From the NCBI GenBank assembly GCA_910585355.1, contig CAJUDN010000008.1, positions 5,668 to 25,870 on the forward strand: a stretch of 20,203 nt of DNA, read 5' to 3'. The notes beneath the pieces were generated by a model, which had not been told where the DNA came from, searched no databases, and saw only the letters and a program-made list of their open reading frames with translations. Both the position numbers and the translations under genes were made by a program. Source of the stretch: an uncultured Lachnospiraceae bacterium (GTDB lineage Bacteria; Bacillota_A; Clostridia; Lachnospirales; Lachnospiraceae). Of the stretch, positions 1-7,739 are shown piece by piece (the stretch's first letter is position 1; each line of letters starts with the position of its first letter).

Positions 1-13
1 GCTCTTCCGATCT
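1..13. other. Illumina adapter remnant at contig edge
   Basis: The first 13 bases read GCTCTTCCGATCT, the 3' end of the Illumina TruSeq adapter; the reverse complement is AGATCGGAAGAGC. On the minus strand the MutS reading frame follows the family up to the Thr-Gly near base 15 and then departs from the expected Ile-Lys-Asn exactly where the adapter begins. I read these bases as untrimmed adapter at a contig end, not genomic DNA. Confidence 0.9.
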
Positions 14-1403
14 TTCCCGTTTTTTCCTTTTCTTTCGCCTCCAGCTCTGCAAGCCAGCTCTTTCCTTCTGTTTTGGCCTTTCTGTATTGATCGGCCTCCA
101 TGCTGTACCCGTCTTTAATGATATTTCCCTCCCGGACCGTAATGGGCGGCTCCTCCACAATGGCCCGGTCAATAAGTCCGCAAAGGTCGGAAAGCGTATC
201 CATGTCCTCATTGATTTTCTTTAAAAGATCACAGGAAAACTCATTTAAAAGCTGCTTTATGTGCGGAAGCATGGTCAGGGAATTTTTAAAGGCCAGAAGA
301 TCTCTGGGATTTGCCGTTTTATAGGAAATCCGGCCCAGAAGCCGCTCCAGGTCATAGATGGCGTTCAGATATTCCCGGATTTCCTCACGGGAAATAAAGT
401 TCATATTGAGTTCCTCGATGGCCGCCTGGCGCCTTTCCATTTCCTTTTTGGAAATTAACGGCTGCTCAAGGAATGTCCTGAGCATTCTGGCTCCCATGGC
501 CGTCTTTGTCTTATCTAGAACCCATAAAAGGGAACCCCTCTTCTGTTTTTCCCTTAAGGTTTCCACTAACTCCAGATTTCTCCTGGTGGAAGTGTCAATG
601 ATCATATACTGTCCTGTGGTATAGGGCGTCAGCTTATTTAACTGAGGCAGCTCATTTTTCTGGGTCTCATAAAGATACTGAAGGGCGCACCCTGCGGCAA
701 TCATACCGTTTTCATACTCGTCAAGCCCAAGTCCCCCAAGACTCATGACCTTAAAGTGCTCCTTTAAAATTCTGCGGCAGGCATCATCGGAAAAAAAACG
801 ATTTTCCAGAGCGGAAACAGCCATATGATAGCGGTTTCTTAAATCATCCATATCGAGACCCGACATATAGAGCGGCTCATTGCAGATTAACTCCGATGGA
901 GAAAACTTGTTGACCTCATCCAGAAATGCCCGCTCAGAGGATACCTCCGTAACAAAAAAATCGCCGGTCGTTATATCAACCGTCGCTATCCCGTAGTTAT
1001 TCCCCATATAGACAACCGCCATCAGGTAGTTGTTCTTTGTCTCGTCCAGCGCCTGGGCGCTTAAAATGGTTCCAGGCGTCACGACCCGGATAACCTCGCG
1101 CTTTACAAGGCCCCTGGCAAGTTTGGGATCCTCCATCTGCTCCGCAATGGCCACCTTATATCCCTTCTGGACAAGGCGGTTTAAATATCCCTCCACTGCG
1201 TGATAAGGAACGCCACACATAGGTGCGCGTTCCTCAAGTCCACAGTCTTTTCCTGTCAGTGTAATTTCTAATTCCCTGGATACGGTATTTGCATCCTCAA
1301 AAAACATCTCATAAAAATCCCCGAGACGATAAAACAGGATGCAGTCCGGATATTGTTTCTTCGTTTCCAGGTAATGCGTCATCATTGGTGATAATTGTGC
1401 CAC
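1..1403 (-). CDS. mutS: DNA mismatch repair protein MutS (3' end missing)
   Basis: MutS binds mismatches and small loops as a dimer and recruits MutL in post-replicative repair. The reading frame is open to the window edge and gives about 463 residues of a protein usually near 870. Domain I carries the mismatch-wedge motif G-D-F-Y-E-M-F near residue 28. The connector and lever/core domains follow, and the frame stops inside the clamp region, before the Walker ATPase, which is not in this window. I chose the GTG at 1403 because AGGAGAGG lies about 7 bases upstream and the family N-terminus (AQLSPMM) begins there. It follows the L,D-transpeptidase gene by 14 bases, so it is probably cotranscribed with miaB. 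The last four or so codons are adapter-derived. The truncation is a contig-end effect, not a biological one. Confidence 0.96.
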   Translation of the reverse strand, partial: MAQLSPMMTHYLETKKQYPDCILFYRLGDFYEMFFEDANTVSRELEITLTGKDCGLEERAPMCGVPYHAVEGYLNRLVQKGYKVAIAEQMEDPKLARGLVKREVIRVVTPGTILSAQALDETKNNYLMAVVYMGNNYGIATVDITTGDFFVTEVSSERAFLDEVNKFSPSELICNEPLYMSGLDMDDLRNRYHMAVSALENRFFSDDACRRILKEHFKVMSLGGLGLDEYENGMIAAGCALQYLYETQKNELPQLNKLTPYTTGQYMIIDTSTRRNLELVETLREKQKRGSLLWVLDKTKTAMGARMLRTFLEQPLISKKEMERRQAAIEELNMNFISREEIREYLNAIYDLERLLGRISYKTANPRDLLAFKNSLTMLPHIKQLLNEFSCDLLKKINEDMDTLSDLCGLIDRAIVEEPPITVREGNIIKDGYSMEADQYRKAKTEGKSWLAELEAKEKEKTGKIGR

Positions 1404-1417
1404 GTGCTTCCCTCTCC

Positions 1418-2869
1418 TTACTCTGCTTTCACATTCGGGTCTGTCGGATCATACCGCTGGTCATTGGGAATCAGAACCACGTATGGCTTCATAAACGGGG
1501 ACGGAATATTGGGATCCTCGTAAATGGTCACCTGGGTTCCGACCTTACAGTTATCATAAATCCACTTGGCATTGCCACATGTTAATCGAATACAGCCCGC
1601 GGAGCGCACAACGCCAAGCCCGTTATACCCGTTTGTATTTAACGTATTGGGGTTGGTCGTCTCATAGGTGATGGAATGAAACAGGAATCCGGCTCCCGCC
1701 TTGATTCTTGTGGCATACTGGGTATAGGTATCGTTTACCATCAGTCTCCAGCGGTATTTTTCCGGCGTGGTAAACGTTCCGATGGGGGTATCATCTCCCA
1801 CGGAGGTAAGCATCGCCTTCACCGGAATGATATATCCGTTTTCCCCGTCTTTGGCATAGACCGTCAGACAGTTTAACGTTTTATTCACCCTAATCTCATA
1901 GGATTGCTGGGCGCCGATTAAGTCCTCCACATCCTGGCGCAGTTCACCATTGGCCTCGAAGAAAAACTTAAGTCCGTCCACATAATGCCAGCCGCTTAAG
2001 GTACGTCCGTTTTCAAAATAGTACCGTCTCATTCCCCAGTCGGCCCATCCCGTATAAGGCGTACCATCCTCATTCATGCAGTAGGCCGCTGTCTCGTTAA
2101 ATCCGATTTTTCCGGAAAATTCATTAAAGTATGTATCCTTTGTGGAAGCCGGAGCTCCGGTTCCCTTGGGAACTAAAACCACCTTGAGGTCCACAATGGA
2201 GTCTCCCACATTGATGGCTCCTGTCATGGTTCCCTCTGCCACAAATCCGAGCTGTCCCCTGTTTGCCGTGGTCACCGCATAGTAAAGGTCATAGGTTTTA
2301 GAAACCTCCCCCGTCAGATGCATCTGGATTCCCTCCACATACGTGGAGCCTTCGGTTCCCCCTGCCGGTTCGCCGTCGGAATAGAATTTCAGCCATCCGC
2401 CATGGTTTACATAGGGACGGTAGGACAGCTTTCCATGATACCCATCCTTAAGTTTTGCAGAAATCCAGGTAAACTGGGTAGGAAGATTGGCCTGCTGTCC
2501 CATCACCTCCACAGCATCCCAGATGGCCGCCTCGTTGGTCGGGGTCAAATCCACATTTCCGCCGTTTAAGGACGTATTGGGTACCATTCCATCCGGATAG
2601 ACCACCTGATTTTCCGTACTTGCTTCTTCACTTTCATTGGCAGCTTCAGAATTTGTCGTTTCATCTGAAGCATATGATTCTCCTTCTTTCTGCCCGCCGG
2701 AATCTTCCTCCGACTCCCCCGGCGCACCGGGATACCCATGCTCTTCCTCCGAGGCTTCCGACTCATATCCGGGCCCCACACCCTGATCAGCCAGTGCATG
2801 GAAACTCAGGCACATGGAAAAGACCACGCATACTGTCATCGCAGTGATTTTCTTATATGTCAGTTTCAT
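1418..2869 (-). CDS. Secreted L,D-transpeptidase (YkuD) with wall-binding repeats
   Basis: This is a predicted exported peptidoglycan transpeptidase. From the N-terminus it has a signal peptide (residues 1-27, ending A-L-A), a Ser/Glu/Gly-rich acidic linker to about 90, and a region at about 135-235 with G-G-W and G-T-E-G features resembling clostridial hydrophobic W (ChW) repeats, the second degenerate. One or two choline-binding-type wall repeats lie at about 272-312 (G-W..Y-Y-F-E-N-G). The YkuD catalytic domain covers about 322-452, with His398 and the S-A-G-C-I-R-L motif holding the catalytic Cys426. Such enzymes make 3-3 crosslinks or attach proteins to the wall; which applies here is not visible. 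AAGGAG is only 3 bases from an ATG at 2875 but 9 bases from the in-frame ATG at 2869, so I chose 2869 (483 aa). It sits 14 bases from both miaB and mutS. Confidence 0.9.
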   Translation of the reverse strand: MKLTYKKITAMTVCVVFSMCLSFHALADQGVGPGYESEASEEEHGYPGAPGESEEDSGGQKEGESYASDETTNSEAANESEEASTENQVVYPDGMVPNTSLNGGNVDLTPTNEAAIWDAVEVMGQQANLPTQFTWISAKLKDGYHGKLSYRPYVNHGGWLKFYSDGEPAGGTEGSTYVEGIQMHLTGEVSKTYDLYYAVTTANRGQLGFVAEGTMTGAINVGDSIVDLKVVLVPKGTGAPASTKDTYFNEFSGKIGFNETAAYCMNEDGTPYTGWADWGMRRYYFENGRTLSGWHYVDGLKFFFEANGELRQDVEDLIGAQQSYEIRVNKTLNCLTVYAKDGENGYIIPVKAMLTSVGDDTPIGTFTTPEKYRWRLMVNDTYTQYATRIKAGAGFLFHSITYETTNPNTLNTNGYNGLGVVRSAGCIRLTCGNAKWIYDNCKVGTQVTIYEDPNIPSPFMKPYVVLIPNDQRYDPTDPNVKAE

Positions 2870-2889
2870 TTTCATACGCTCCTTATTGT

Positions 2890-4335
2890 TTATTTCAGGC
2901 TTCCCATATAGTAGAAGCCCTTTGCTTCATCCAGAGAAACATCCACGATCTTTCCCACCAGGGATGCGTCTCCCGGAAAATGCACCACTGTATTATTGGA
3001 GAGGCGCCCCGTGACAAATCCCGGTTCATGGGTATCCGGCTCTTCCACAAGCACCTTCTGTACAGTTTTTTCATCCCGCTTTACCACTTCCGAGGCAATT
3101 TCCTGAACCTCTTTCAAAAGCCTGTCAAACCGTACTTTCACCACGTCATCCGGCACCTGGTTTTCCATGGCCGCAGCCGGGGTGCCTGTCCGTTTGGAAT
3201 AGATAAAAGTAAAGGCGCTGTCGTAGCGGACCTTTCTTACCACATCCATGGTCTCCTCAAAATCCTCATCAGTCTCTCCCGGAAAGCCCACAATGATGTC
3301 AGTGGTAAGGGAGATACCAGGGATCGCCTTACGGATTTTATCCACAAGAAGAAGATACTGTTCCTTTGTGTACCTTCGGTTCATCTCTTTTAAAATCCGG
3401 CTGCTTCCTGACTGGAGGGGCAGGTGCAGGTGACGGCATATTTTTTTCGACTCCTTCATAACGGCAATCAGTTCATCCGACAAATCCTTGGGATGGGAGG
3501 TCATGAAGCGGATCCGCTCCAGCCCGTCAATGTTTTCCACCCGCTGCAAAAGCTTTGCGAAAGAAACAGGATCCTCCAATGTTTTTCCGTAAGAATTTAC
3601 ATTCTGGCCCAGAAGCATCACTTCCACTACCCCGTCCCTCACCAAGCTCTCGATTTCTTTTATGATATCCTCCGGATTCCGGCTTCTCTCCCGCCCCCGC
3701 ACATAGGGGACAATGCAATAGCTGCAGAAATTGTTGCAGCCAAACATGATATTAACGCCGGATTTAAAGGGATATTTCCGCTCGATGGGGAGCTCCTCCA
3801 CGACGGCATCAGTCCCATCCCAGATATCCACCACCATCTTCTTTTTTTGCAGGCGGTCATAAATAAGCTCCGCCAGTTTAAAAATATTGTGGGTGCCAAA
3901 GATAATGTCCACATGTCCATAGCTCTTTTTTATTTTTTCCACCACCTGGGACTCCTGCATCATGCAGCCGCAGAGGGCGATCATCATATCGGGATTCTTC
4001 CGCTTGAGGCCGTTTAAATGCCCCAGACGTCCGTATACCTTTAAATTAGCGTTTTCCCGGACCGTGCAGGTATTGTAGAGCACAAAGTCAGAGTCCTCGT
4101 CTTCCCCCCGCGCAAAACCAATCTTTTCTAAAATCCCCATGAGCTTTTCCGAGTCCCTGGCGTTCATCTGGCAGCCGAAGGTCTGAATAAACGCCGTGGG
4201 CCTCCGCCCGTTTCTTTTTTCAAGGTCCCGAACCCACTCCCGGCATTTTGCCATATAATAGTATTGCCTGGCCGGCTCCTCTATGGGCGGTTTTTCGTTT
4301 ATATCTATTGCATCTAAATCTATTTCCTGTTGCAT
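2890..4335 (-). CDS. miaB: tRNA-2-methylthio-N6-dimethylallyladenosine synthase MiaB
   Basis: MiaB is a radical-SAM methylthiotransferase that converts i6A37 to ms2i6A37 in tRNAs reading UNN codons. With the ATG at 4335 it is 481 aa. Residues about 1-45 are an extension of the kind I associate with Clostridia MiaB. The N-terminal cluster ligands are Cys55 (F-G-C-Q-M-N), Cys90 (N-T-C-T-V-R-E-N) and Cys124 (C-G-C-M-M-Q). The radical-SAM motif C-N-N-F-C-S-Y-C gives Cys200, 204 and 207. A TRAM domain (about 418-481) closes the protein. The frame can be extended to a TTG at 4413, but those 26 codons lie in a decayed duplicate of the gene's own 5' end and do not resemble the family, so I reject that start. 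The ribosome site is modest (AAGGA about 14 bases upstream). It is first in the miaB-transpeptidase-mutS unit. Confidence 0.95.
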   Translation of the reverse strand: MQQEIDLDAIDINEKPPIEEPARQYYYMAKCREWVRDLEKRNGRRPTAFIQTFGCQMNARDSEKLMGILEKIGFARGEDEDSDFVLYNTCTVRENANLKVYGRLGHLNGLKRKNPDMMIALCGCMMQESQVVEKIKKSYGHVDIIFGTHNIFKLAELIYDRLQKKKMVVDIWDGTDAVVEELPIERKYPFKSGVNIMFGCNNFCSYCIVPYVRGRERSRNPEDIIKEIESLVRDGVVEVMLLGQNVNSYGKTLEDPVSFAKLLQRVENIDGLERIRFMTSHPKDLSDELIAVMKESKKICRHLHLPLQSGSSRILKEMNRRYTKEQYLLLVDKIRKAIPGISLTTDIIVGFPGETDEDFEETMDVVRKVRYDSAFTFIYSKRTGTPAAAMENQVPDDVVKVRFDRLLKEVQEIASEVVKRDEKTVQKVLVEEPDTHEPGFVTGRLSNNTVVHFPGDASLVGKIVDVSLDEAKGFYYMGSLK

Positions 4336-4340
4336 TTTTA

Positions 4341-4424
4341 TTAGTTTTTTCCTTTTCCCGAACCTATTCCCAGCACTTTGCCACATAATTAGCATTATCT
4401 GTCGTCTCTTCAATGAGCGGTTTC
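4341..4424 (-). pseudogene. Decayed partial duplicate of the miaB 5' end
   Basis: This segment repeats 4211-4294 (inside miaB) at an offset of 130-131 bases. Over 4229-4259 versus 4359-4389, 26 of 31 bases match and all five differences are transitions. Read in its own minus frame it resembles the MiaB N-terminus: K-P-L-I-E-E aligns with K-P-P-I-E-E, and Y-V-A-K-C-W-E-stop-V-R aligns with Y-M-A-K-C-R-E-W-V-R. About 15 of 28 positions are identical without gaps, and a TAG replaces the Trp codon. That frame differs from the one extending miaB upstream. It looks like an old local duplication now lying in the miaB leader. Confidence 0.75.
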
Positions 4425-4507
4425 ACATCTTTCACTGTACGGCCTCATGGCTCAGGCGGGATACTCGTTTCTTTTTATGATTCTCATAAACTGACTCTAC
4501 CGTGACC

Positions 4508-4536
4508 ATTATAAACTCCAACTGAAAAAAATGCAA
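4508..4536 (-). promoter_or_regulatory. Sigma-A type promoter for miaB-ldt-mutS
   Basis: On the minus strand TTGCAT (4536-4531) is followed after exactly 17 bases by a perfect TATAAT (4513-4508). Transcription would begin near 4501, giving a leader of about 165 bases to the miaB ATG at 4335. That leader crosses the decayed miaB duplicate. Together with the terminator-like region at 4631-4675 this accounts for the gene-free stretch 4336-4714. Nothing else was recognised there beyond an AT-rich spacer. Confidence 0.75.
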
Positions 4537-4630
4537 CCACATTACCAATTCTGTAAATTTAACGTAATAATTTAGTTATTTTTGGTTACTTTTGATATCC
4601 AGTATCTGTTAATTATGGAAGTTTTATTCA

Positions 4631-4675
4631 AAAAGACGGAGCCGTCCGCCGGCCCGGAGGGTTTAAAACCTCCGG
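4631..4675 (-). terminator. Probable intrinsic terminator of the surface-protein gene
   Basis: About 40 bases past the stop of the surface-protein gene, CCGGAGG (4654-4660) and CCTCCGG (4669-4675) form a 7-bp stem. On the minus strand it is followed by a GC-rich segment with a second short stem (GACG/CGTC) that runs directly into TTTTT (4635-4631). The second stem is short and the T-run is not adjacent to the first stem, so the exact terminating structure is uncertain. Confidence 0.6.
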
Positions 4676-4714
4676 ACTTTCAGACAGCCCCGTTTTCTTC
4701 ATGTGAAAGAGCGT

Positions 4715-7354
4715 TTAGTTCGCCCATACTCCGTCGGCATTCACATAGTGTCCGTCGATGGTTGTGTCAGCCGCCATAGCGCCATGGATACCATCAGAAA
4801 TTGTATTCAGATAATACCACTGGCCGCCAATCAACTGCCAGCCGGTCAGCATAACTCCATCGGAACCAAAATAGAACCATTTCTTATAATTGGAGTCAAA
4901 ATGCCATCCAACAAGCATAGCGCCCTGATTTGCTTCCGCCTCAGTCAGATAGTACCACTGGCCGTCAACCTGCTGCCAGCCGGTTACCATATAACCTTCC
5001 GCGTTAAAGTAATACCATACATTGTTTATCTTGCCCCACTGATTCTTGGCATATGCGCCATTGGACAGCTCGAACCACCAGCCTTTTGCATCCTTTTTCC
5101 AGCTTCCGGAAAGCGTATCGGCTTTGGCAGCTTTTCTTCCGCTGGAAGAAGAGCTTCCGGAACTGTAATCTTCGTCTCTGGAGCTTGAATTTCCAGTATT
5201 ATCCGGCTTATTGGGCTTCTCAGGTTTACCGGGCTCTTCAGGCTTCCCGGTAGAACCGGTCGTTTCCACCTTCACAGGAGTATATCCTTCAAAAGCGGCA
5301 TAAAAATCGCCATCATTCTCCAGTTTCTGAGCGTCTTCCACTATTTTCCCGTTCTCGTCAATCCAGCCCTTAAAGGGATGATTTCCGTACATGGCAATCT
5401 CTTTAATATACCCTTCAAACACCCGGGCTTTTGCATCTCCAAATACAGCTCCCTCTTCTGTGCTGACATTCTTCAGATATTCTGCAATATAAGCGGTATA
5501 CGTCTGCTCCCCGTTGTTGCGCTCAAATTTTGCCACAGGAACACTAAACCAGCTGGTAACGCCTACACGCACGCTAATTCCGGTCCGGTAGGAACCGCCC
5601 TCCGGAGTCTTGACAAGCACATTGGGATAATAGCGCCCCAACTCAAGCGCACCGTTGCTCTTTAAAACATTGTTCGTCAGAGAGAATTCACCATTCAGTC
5701 CATTATTCCGTTCTGGATCCAGCTCCACGGACCACTGGTTTTTGGCAGCCCATTGACCGTTCTCCTTCAAATAAACCTGCAGAAGGGCTTCAAAGGAACC
5801 TGCTTTCGGAAGATAATCAGGATTCATGTCAATTCGTATATTGCCTACCGTGATCCTAATTGTCTGGAACGAACTGCCGTCTTCTGTGCTGACCGTCAGG
5901 GTATACTGCCCCAGCGGTAAAATGTCCTTACTCTTCAGCACGCCGTTTTCCAGGGTAAAGAGTTCATTGTCATTGGAAATGCTACTGTCCGTATCAAAGG
6001 CCACCTGGCGATACGTTTTCGTTCCGTCGGCTTCTACATCATAGTAAGTAATCTTTCCCTCATAAACAGCGGGAGCAGGAATCCGGCCAGGAGTAACTTC
6101 CCACTGCCCCATCTGGACGAATTCTGCAGAGATGACAGCATTTCCTGAAACTTCAAAGGAGCTCCAGTTTTGGACATTTATGGTCTCTTTATCAGAAGTT
6201 ACCTGGCATTCGTCATCTTTCAGTTCCCAGTTGGTATCGTCAGTATAAGCGCCTTGAGCCTGTACATGAAGCACTGTTCCAACAGGAATCTCCACTTCCT
6301 CACCGATCGGAACATAAGTATGCTTATACCCGCCATCCTTTAAGGACTCCAAGCTGTATACGAGCAGGGCACCGTTCTTTACATTCTCCACCTTAATCTT
6401 GGCCATGTTCCCGTCCACAGCGGCCAGAATGTAAGGGCTGAAGCCTTTCGCTGTAAAGGACAGAGTATTTGCATTCTTATCCATAACGGCATACTGTACA
6501 TCTTTCGCTGCGGTTGCCTCATCATTTAAGTGAAGCACCAGAATATTATCATACTGGCCCTTAAAGGGATCCGCCATGGTGATTCCTACAGAACCGCTTG
6601 TGGTTTTGTCTGCAGAAATATCCAGCTGAACCAGGGCATCTTCACTCTGGGACAGCACTACGGAAGAAACTCCAAGAGCTGTGAGATCCGCCTTAGAGAC
6701 GATATCGGCAAGAGCCTGGACATCCTTTTGCTTATTCTCCTCCAAAGCTTTGAAGGTCAATGTAGTATTCTCGGCAAGGCCGCTGACCTTTACATCCTGA
6801 ACCTTTTCCGTTACACTTGAATCCACAGTAGCCTGAGCGCTGCTGACCCATCTGGCGTATACATCAGCGTGTCCGTATATTTTGGATTCTGGTTCAAGCC
6901 TGGTGGTCAGATCGTCCTTCTCCACATACCATCCGGCAAATTCCATTTCACCGTTCTTTGTCTCCGGGCCATCAGTCAGAACATTCCAGTTGGCTTCCGC
7001 AGAGGCCGCTACAGGCTCGGCATCCCCAAAGAGCAGATAGTAATATCCATCGACATCTGGGGTTGTTACCGGGCCTCCCACGTCCAGCGTTGTTGATGTC
7101 TCCTCAATGGGTGTGGCGTCGCTTGATGTGGCATCGCTTGGTGTGGAAACTCCCGGGGTGCCAGGCTTCTCAGAGCCGGCAAAGCGGAACCCTCCGCCAT
7201 TGGCGTTGAGAGTGATCCACGCTTCCTTTCCCTCCGCAACCTCTCCTCGTTTGCCCACATCCTCAGGACCGTCCAGTGCGCCAAAGCTGATTCCGGCGTT
7301 GGTAAGAACCATGGCCGCGCTTAAGAACAGAGCTGTCAGCTGTTTCCTTTTCAT
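4715..7354 (-). CDS. Large secreted surface protein with InlB-like and choline-binding-type repeats
   Basis: This 879-aa exported protein has no recognised catalytic domain. Its order is: signal peptide (about 1-26, ending S-F-G-A); a split InlB B-type/Listeria-Bacteroides repeat (N-A-N-G-G near 51, then F-A-G-W-Y..Y-A-R-W at about 139-169) interrupted by a Thr/Ser-rich segment; a long beta-rich middle; a second InlB-like motif (F-K-G-W..F-Y-A-A-F, about 660-688); a Pro/Lys/Ser-rich wall-spanning spacer (about 698-745); and five or six aromatic choline-binding-type wall repeats to the C-terminus. I chose the ATG at 7354 because AAGGAGG ends 9 bases upstream and the signal peptide begins there. 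The frame extends to 7510, but that extension runs through the leader into a palindrome. A dedicated promoter and a downstream terminator make it a single-gene unit. Adhesion or wall remodelling is possible; the sequence does not decide. Confidence 0.88.
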   Translation of the reverse strand: MKRKQLTALFLSAAMVLTNAGISFGALDGPEDVGKRGEVAEGKEAWITLNANGGGFRFAGSEKPGTPGVSTPSDATSSDATPIEETSTTLDVGGPVTTPDVDGYYYLLFGDAEPVAASAEANWNVLTDGPETKNGEMEFAGWYVEKDDLTTRLEPESKIYGHADVYARWVSSAQATVDSSVTEKVQDVKVSGLAENTTLTFKALEENKQKDVQALADIVSKADLTALGVSSVVLSQSEDALVQLDISADKTTSGSVGITMADPFKGQYDNILVLHLNDEATAAKDVQYAVMDKNANTLSFTAKGFSPYILAAVDGNMAKIKVENVKNGALLVYSLESLKDGGYKHTYVPIGEEVEIPVGTVLHVQAQGAYTDDTNWELKDDECQVTSDKETINVQNWSSFEVSGNAVISAEFVQMGQWEVTPGRIPAPAVYEGKITYYDVEADGTKTYRQVAFDTDSSISNDNELFTLENGVLKSKDILPLGQYTLTVSTEDGSSFQTIRITVGNIRIDMNPDYLPKAGSFEALLQVYLKENGQWAAKNQWSVELDPERNNGLNGEFSLTNNVLKSNGALELGRYYPNVLVKTPEGGSYRTGISVRVGVTSWFSVPVAKFERNNGEQTYTAYIAEYLKNVSTEEGAVFGDAKARVFEGYIKEIAMYGNHPFKGWIDENGKIVEDAQKLENDGDFYAAFEGYTPVKVETTGSTGKPEEPGKPEKPNKPDNTGNSSSRDEDYSSGSSSSSGRKAAKADTLSGSWKKDAKGWWFELSNGAYAKNQWGKINNVWYYFNAEGYMVTGWQQVDGQWYYLTEAEANQGAMLVGWHFDSNYKKWFYFGSDGVMLTGWQLIGGQWYYLNTISDGIHGAMAADTTIDGHYVNADGVWAN

Positions 7355-7504
7355 TTTCTTTTTCCTCCTTTTCATAACATATGCTTGAAAATTTATTCCA
7401 CAGGCGGAAAATCTTTCTTCCTGGAGTACAGATGATAAATCCCTTTTTCCAGGTTTACCTGTCCCCGCCAATGAAATCCACGTGTTTTTTTCATTCACAA
7501 AATT

Positions 7505-7536
7505 ATTCATGACATAATGTGTATTATGTCATGAAT
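7505..7536. repeat. Perfect inverted repeat 1 (14-bp arms)
   Basis: ATTCATGACATAAT, a 4-base centre GTGT, and ATTATGTCATGAAT form a perfect palindrome. Its core, ACATAATGTGTATTATGT (7512-7529), is the exact reverse complement of the core of the second palindrome at 7711-7728. It lies about 25-56 bases downstream of the predicted transcription start of the surface-protein gene. There is no T-run on either side, so it is not a standard terminator. It could be an operator or a leader-RNA hairpin. Confidence 0.85.
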
Positions 7537-7567
7537 TAAAGAGTGAATTTCTTTTATGTATGTGTAC

Positions 7568-7596
7568 ATATTAGCATCGTTACCTGTACATTTCAA
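7568..7596 (-). promoter_or_regulatory. Promoter of the surface-protein gene
   Basis: On the minus strand TTGAAA (7596-7591) is followed after 17 bases by TAATAT (7573-7568). The predicted start is near 7561, giving a leader of about 207 bases to the ATG at 7354. TGTACAT occurs twice (7563-7569 and 7585-7591), 22 bp apart, overlapping the -10 and touching the -35. A palindrome TATGTA-TGTG-TACATA (7555-7570) covers the start site. Confidence 0.7.
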
Positions 7597-7699
7597 TAGG
7601 TTTCATCAAAAAATGGCAAAAAATGGACAAGGGATGTAATAGGTCTGGGGATATTTGAACTGTTACCGGGAAATTACAGCTTTTATATAAAAGTAGGTC

Positions 7700-7739
7700 G
7701 ACTTTCCTTTACATAATACACATTATGTAAAGGAAAGTC
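7700..7739. repeat. Perfect inverted repeat 2 (18-bp arms)
   Basis: GACTTTCCTTTACATAAT, the centre ACAC, and its exact reverse complement form a 40-bp perfect palindrome. The central 18 bases repeat the core of palindrome 1 in the opposite orientation. Neither side carries a T-run. It lies just after a weak possible plus-strand promoter and about 100 bp upstream of the surface-protein promoter. Confidence 0.88.

Noticed and set aside
2857..3393. 178-residue plus-strand frame opposite miaB
   Set aside because: It is antisense to a well-supported gene, has no family resemblance and no ribosome site.
3424..4017. 197-residue plus-strand frame opposite miaB
   Set aside because: Same reason: the minus-strand radical-SAM and cluster motifs account for this DNA.
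4336..4413. Upstream extension of miaB to a TTG start (26 extra codons)
   Set aside because: The extension lies in a decayed duplicate of miaB, uses the wrong frame for it, lacks family similarity and has no ribosome site; the ATG at 4335 fits Clostridia MiaB.
7355..7510. N-terminal extension of the surface protein to 7510
   Set aside because: It would bury the signal peptide 50 residues inside, runs into a palindrome, and ignores the strong AAGGAGG placed for the ATG at 7354.
7700..7739. Reading the 40-bp palindrome as a Rho-independent terminator
   Set aside because: No T-run follows the stem on either strand and the stem is AT-rich.
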